From Methanolinea sp. (GTDB lineage: Archaea > Halobacteriota > Methanomicrobia > Methanomicrobiales > Methanospirillaceae): 64,000 nt of DNA. Location: NCBI GenBank assembly GCA_018262855.1, contig JADFDO010000001.1, forward strand, positions 1 to 64,000, read 5' to 3'. A program made the position numbers and the translations under genes. Positions 62,357 through 64,000 of the stretch are shown one piece after another (positions within the stretch are counted from its first letter, which is position 1; every line of letters begins with the position of its first letter). The notes under the pieces were generated by a model, which did not search any database, was not told where the DNA came from, and saw nothing but the letters and a program-made list of their open reading frames with translations.

Positions 62357-64000
62357 ATGAGAAAAATTACCGTATTGCTCTGTGCATTTACACTGGTATG
62401 TGCCTTCACCGCATGCGTGGAGGGGGATACCACCACGGAGAATCAGGATATCACCTATATCGCCCTGGAGGGTGACTCGATCACCGTTGATGGCAGCGGT
62501 GCTGTTGTTGACGGGAGTACAATTACCATCACTTCGGCCGGAACCTACAGTGTATCAGGGTCTCTTGATGATGGGCAGATTCTTGTGGATACGACCGACG
62601 CAGACAATGTCAACATGATCTTAAATGGCGTGAACATTGCCTGTTCCACGACTGCACCGATCAATGTGCTGAATGCAGAAAAAGTGGTGATCACCCTCGC
62701 CGAAGGGACGAGGAATTCCGTAACAGACGGCACTTCCTATACCAATCTGGATGAGGATTCAGAACCCGATGCTGCAATCTTCAGCAGGGATGATCTTACA
62801 ATAAAAGGATCCGGAACGCTCACGATCGATGCCAATTATAACGATGGCATCACCAGCAAGGATGACCTGAAAATTACCGGGGGAAGCATCACGGTCCAGG
62901 CGGTCAATGATGGTATCAGGGGCAGGGATTCGGTTGAGATCAAGGGTGGATCTGTGACGATCAACGCGGCCGGAGACGGAATCCAGTCAAATAACGACGA
63001 GGATGCTGAGAAGGGATATATCTCAATCGAGGATGGCACGCTCACACTCGTCGCCGGGGCTGATGGCATCCAGGCGGAGAAAAGCCTCACAATCAGCGGC
63101 GGTGATATCAAGGTGACTTCAGGAACCGGGAGCGAATCCGACAGTGGAAAAGGCCTGAAGGCAGGAGTTGCTGTCACGATTACCGGAGGAGTGCTCAACA
63201 TCAACTCAGCTGATGATGCAATCCATTCGAATGACAGCATCGTCATTGATGGAGGGGATCTCACCCTTGCTTCCAGCGACGATGCTGTTCATGCAGATTC
63301 CAGCCTGGAGATCAATGGTGGGGACACTACCATTACACGGAGCTACGAGGGGCTTGACAGCGCAGCAATCACCCTGAACGGCGGGAATGTTCACCTTGTT
63401 GCAAGCGACGATGGTATAAACGCCGTTACGAAAGGATCCAGTTCCGAGATGATGGGCCGGCCAGGCCAGAACAACGGTGCAGCAACTGGTTCCAATACCC
63501 TCAATATCAACGGCGGGCACCTTGTTGTTGATGCAGGTGGCGATGGGCTCGATATCAGCGGGCCGATCACCATGACCGCAGGAACCGTGATAGTGAACGG
63601 TCCCACGAACAACGGCAACGGGCCGGTCGATTACCTGGGAAGTTTCACGATCTCCGGAGGGAATTTCCTGGCAGTAGGAAGCGCCGGCATGGCAATGGGA
63701 CCCAGCACATCATCAACTCAGAACTCGGTGATGTTCACGTATGCCGGGACCCAGGCAGCGGGCACCCTTATCCATATTGAATCCGTGGAAGGCGACGATA
63801 TCCTGACTTTTGCACCGGTAAAGGCATATCAGTCCGTCGTCTTCAGTTCACCCGAACTTCCGAGCGGTTCGGAGTACGCCGTATATTCCGGAGGCAGCTC
63901 GAGCGGAACATCAGCCGACGGCATATACTCGGGTGGAACATATACTCCAGGGACTGAAGTAACCAGGTTCACTGTCTCGGGAACGGTCACAACAGTCGGA
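62357..64000 (+). CDS. Secreted carbohydrate-binding/beta-helix protein (partial, runs off the window)
   Basis: The reading frame opens at an ATG with a strong AAGGAGGT site and stays open to the window edge (548 codons seen). After a signal peptide ending near a cysteine come repeated short units rich in D, G, I and T: ITVDGSGAVVDG, LTIKGSGTLTID, LKITGGSITVQA, VEIKGGSVTINAAGDGIQ, LTISGGDIKV. These are characteristic of the Cthe_2159/DUF4353-type beta-helix carbohydrate-binding domain, sometimes associated with polygalacturonic acid or calcium. It is probably a surface protein; the C-terminus is not visible. Confidence 0.85.
   Translation, partial: MRKITVLLCAFTLVCAFTACVEGDTTTENQDITYIALEGDSITVDGSGAVVDGSTITITSAGTYSVSGSLDDGQILVDTTDADNVNMILNGVNIACSTTAPINVLNAEKVVITLAEGTRNSVTDGTSYTNLDEDSEPDAAIFSRDDLTIKGSGTLTIDANYNDGITSKDDLKITGGSITVQAVNDGIRGRDSVEIKGGSVTINAAGDGIQSNNDEDAEKGYISIEDGTLTLVAGADGIQAEKSLTISGGDIKVTSGTGSESDSGKGLKAGVAVTITGGVLNINSADDAIHSNDSIVIDGGDLTLASSDDAVHADSSLEINGGDTTITRSYEGLDSAAITLNGGNVHLVASDDGINAVTKGSSSEMMGRPGQNNGAATGSNTLNINGGHLVVDAGGDGLDISGPITMTAGTVIVNGPTNNGNGPVDYLGSFTISGGNFLAVGSAGMAMGPSTSSTQNSVMFTYAGTQAAGTLIHIESVEGDDILTFAPVKAYQSVVFSSPELPSGSEYAVYSGGSSSGTSADGIYSGGTYTPGTEVTRFTVSGTVTTVG

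Noticed and set aside
1-64000. CRISPR arrays, insertion sequences, integrases or prophage genes
   Set aside because: No direct-repeat/spacer array, transposase motif or recombinase signature was seen anywhere in the window, so the region looks chromosomal and not like a recent island.

Overview
This window looks like a chromosomal stretch of a methanogenic archaeon, most likely a Methanomicrobiales member (Methanoregula/Methanosphaerula/Methanolinea-like). The archaeal assignment rests on an archaeal-type threonyl-tRNA synthetase, a geranylgeranylglyceryl phosphate synthase for ether lipids, an archaeal type IA topoisomerase, a GatCAB amidotransferase, a PolB2-type inactivated B-family DNA polymerase, an archaeal pilin-type N-terminus, TATA-box promoters with T-rich terminators, and an FmdE-domain protein. 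Gene density is high, base composition is moderately GC-rich with AT-rich intergenic pockets, and many starts carry GGTGA/GGAGG-like ribosome binding sites.

Layout. 1-8.6 kb: mixed single genes (AI-2E-family membrane protein, lipase-like hydrolase, GRAM-like protein, Fic protein with a repeat-rich AT upstream region, tRNA-Leu(TAA), QueG-like Fe-S protein, DUF308 and RMD1-like proteins). 8.7-12.4 kb: flavoprotein, UPF0114 membrane protein, YkgJ-type Cys-cluster protein, PspC protein. 11.7-15.5 kb: a minus-strand operon for a FecBCD-type ABC importer ending in an FmdE protein, with palindromes just upstream of the binding-protein gene. 15.7-22.3 kb: UbiA prenyltransferase, MBL hydrolase, a substrate-binding/Cache lipoprotein, dCMP deaminase, an orphan MazF-like protein and a pilin-LamG adhesin candidate. 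22.3-35.2 kb: a plus-strand housekeeping block (asparagine-synthase-like protein, gatC-gatA-gatB-topA-GGGP synthase-TrmJ-like methyltransferase, a double-Cache lipoprotein, dcd, thrS, YkgJ-type protein).

35.8-47.2 kb: SAM methyltransferase, four-CBS protein, HEAT protein, DUF3795 protein, MsrA, then a signalling cluster with a PAS histidine kinase, a histidine kinase fused to a GNAT acetyltransferase, and a Cache-HAMP-SpoIIE phosphatase. A STAS protein that could be a partner of that phosphatase lies 10 kb away at 57.1-57.4 kb. 47.2-57 kb: metallophosphoesterase, an Na,K-ATPase-like P-type ATPase, a KamA-type radical SAM protein, malic enzyme, a nuclease-lamin-tail lipoprotein, an internally duplicated secreted protein and a cation diffusion facilitator with altered metal-site residues. 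57.6-60.5 kb: a three-gene PolB2 operon (RecA-like protein without a P-loop, 80-residue protein, inactivated polymerase) with a duplicated copy of the polymerase gene's 3' end behind it. 60.8-64 kb: TPR surface protein, zinc-ribbon protein and a secreted beta-helix/carbohydrate-binding protein cut by the window end.

The best candidates for something little described are the PolB2 operon, the histidine kinase-GNAT fusion, the PP2C/STAS pair in an archaeon, the ABC importer-FmdE operon, the sensor lipoproteins that lack any cytoplasmic output domain, and a 75-bp dispersed hairpin repeat. All functional statements are from reading the sequence; no database search was run.
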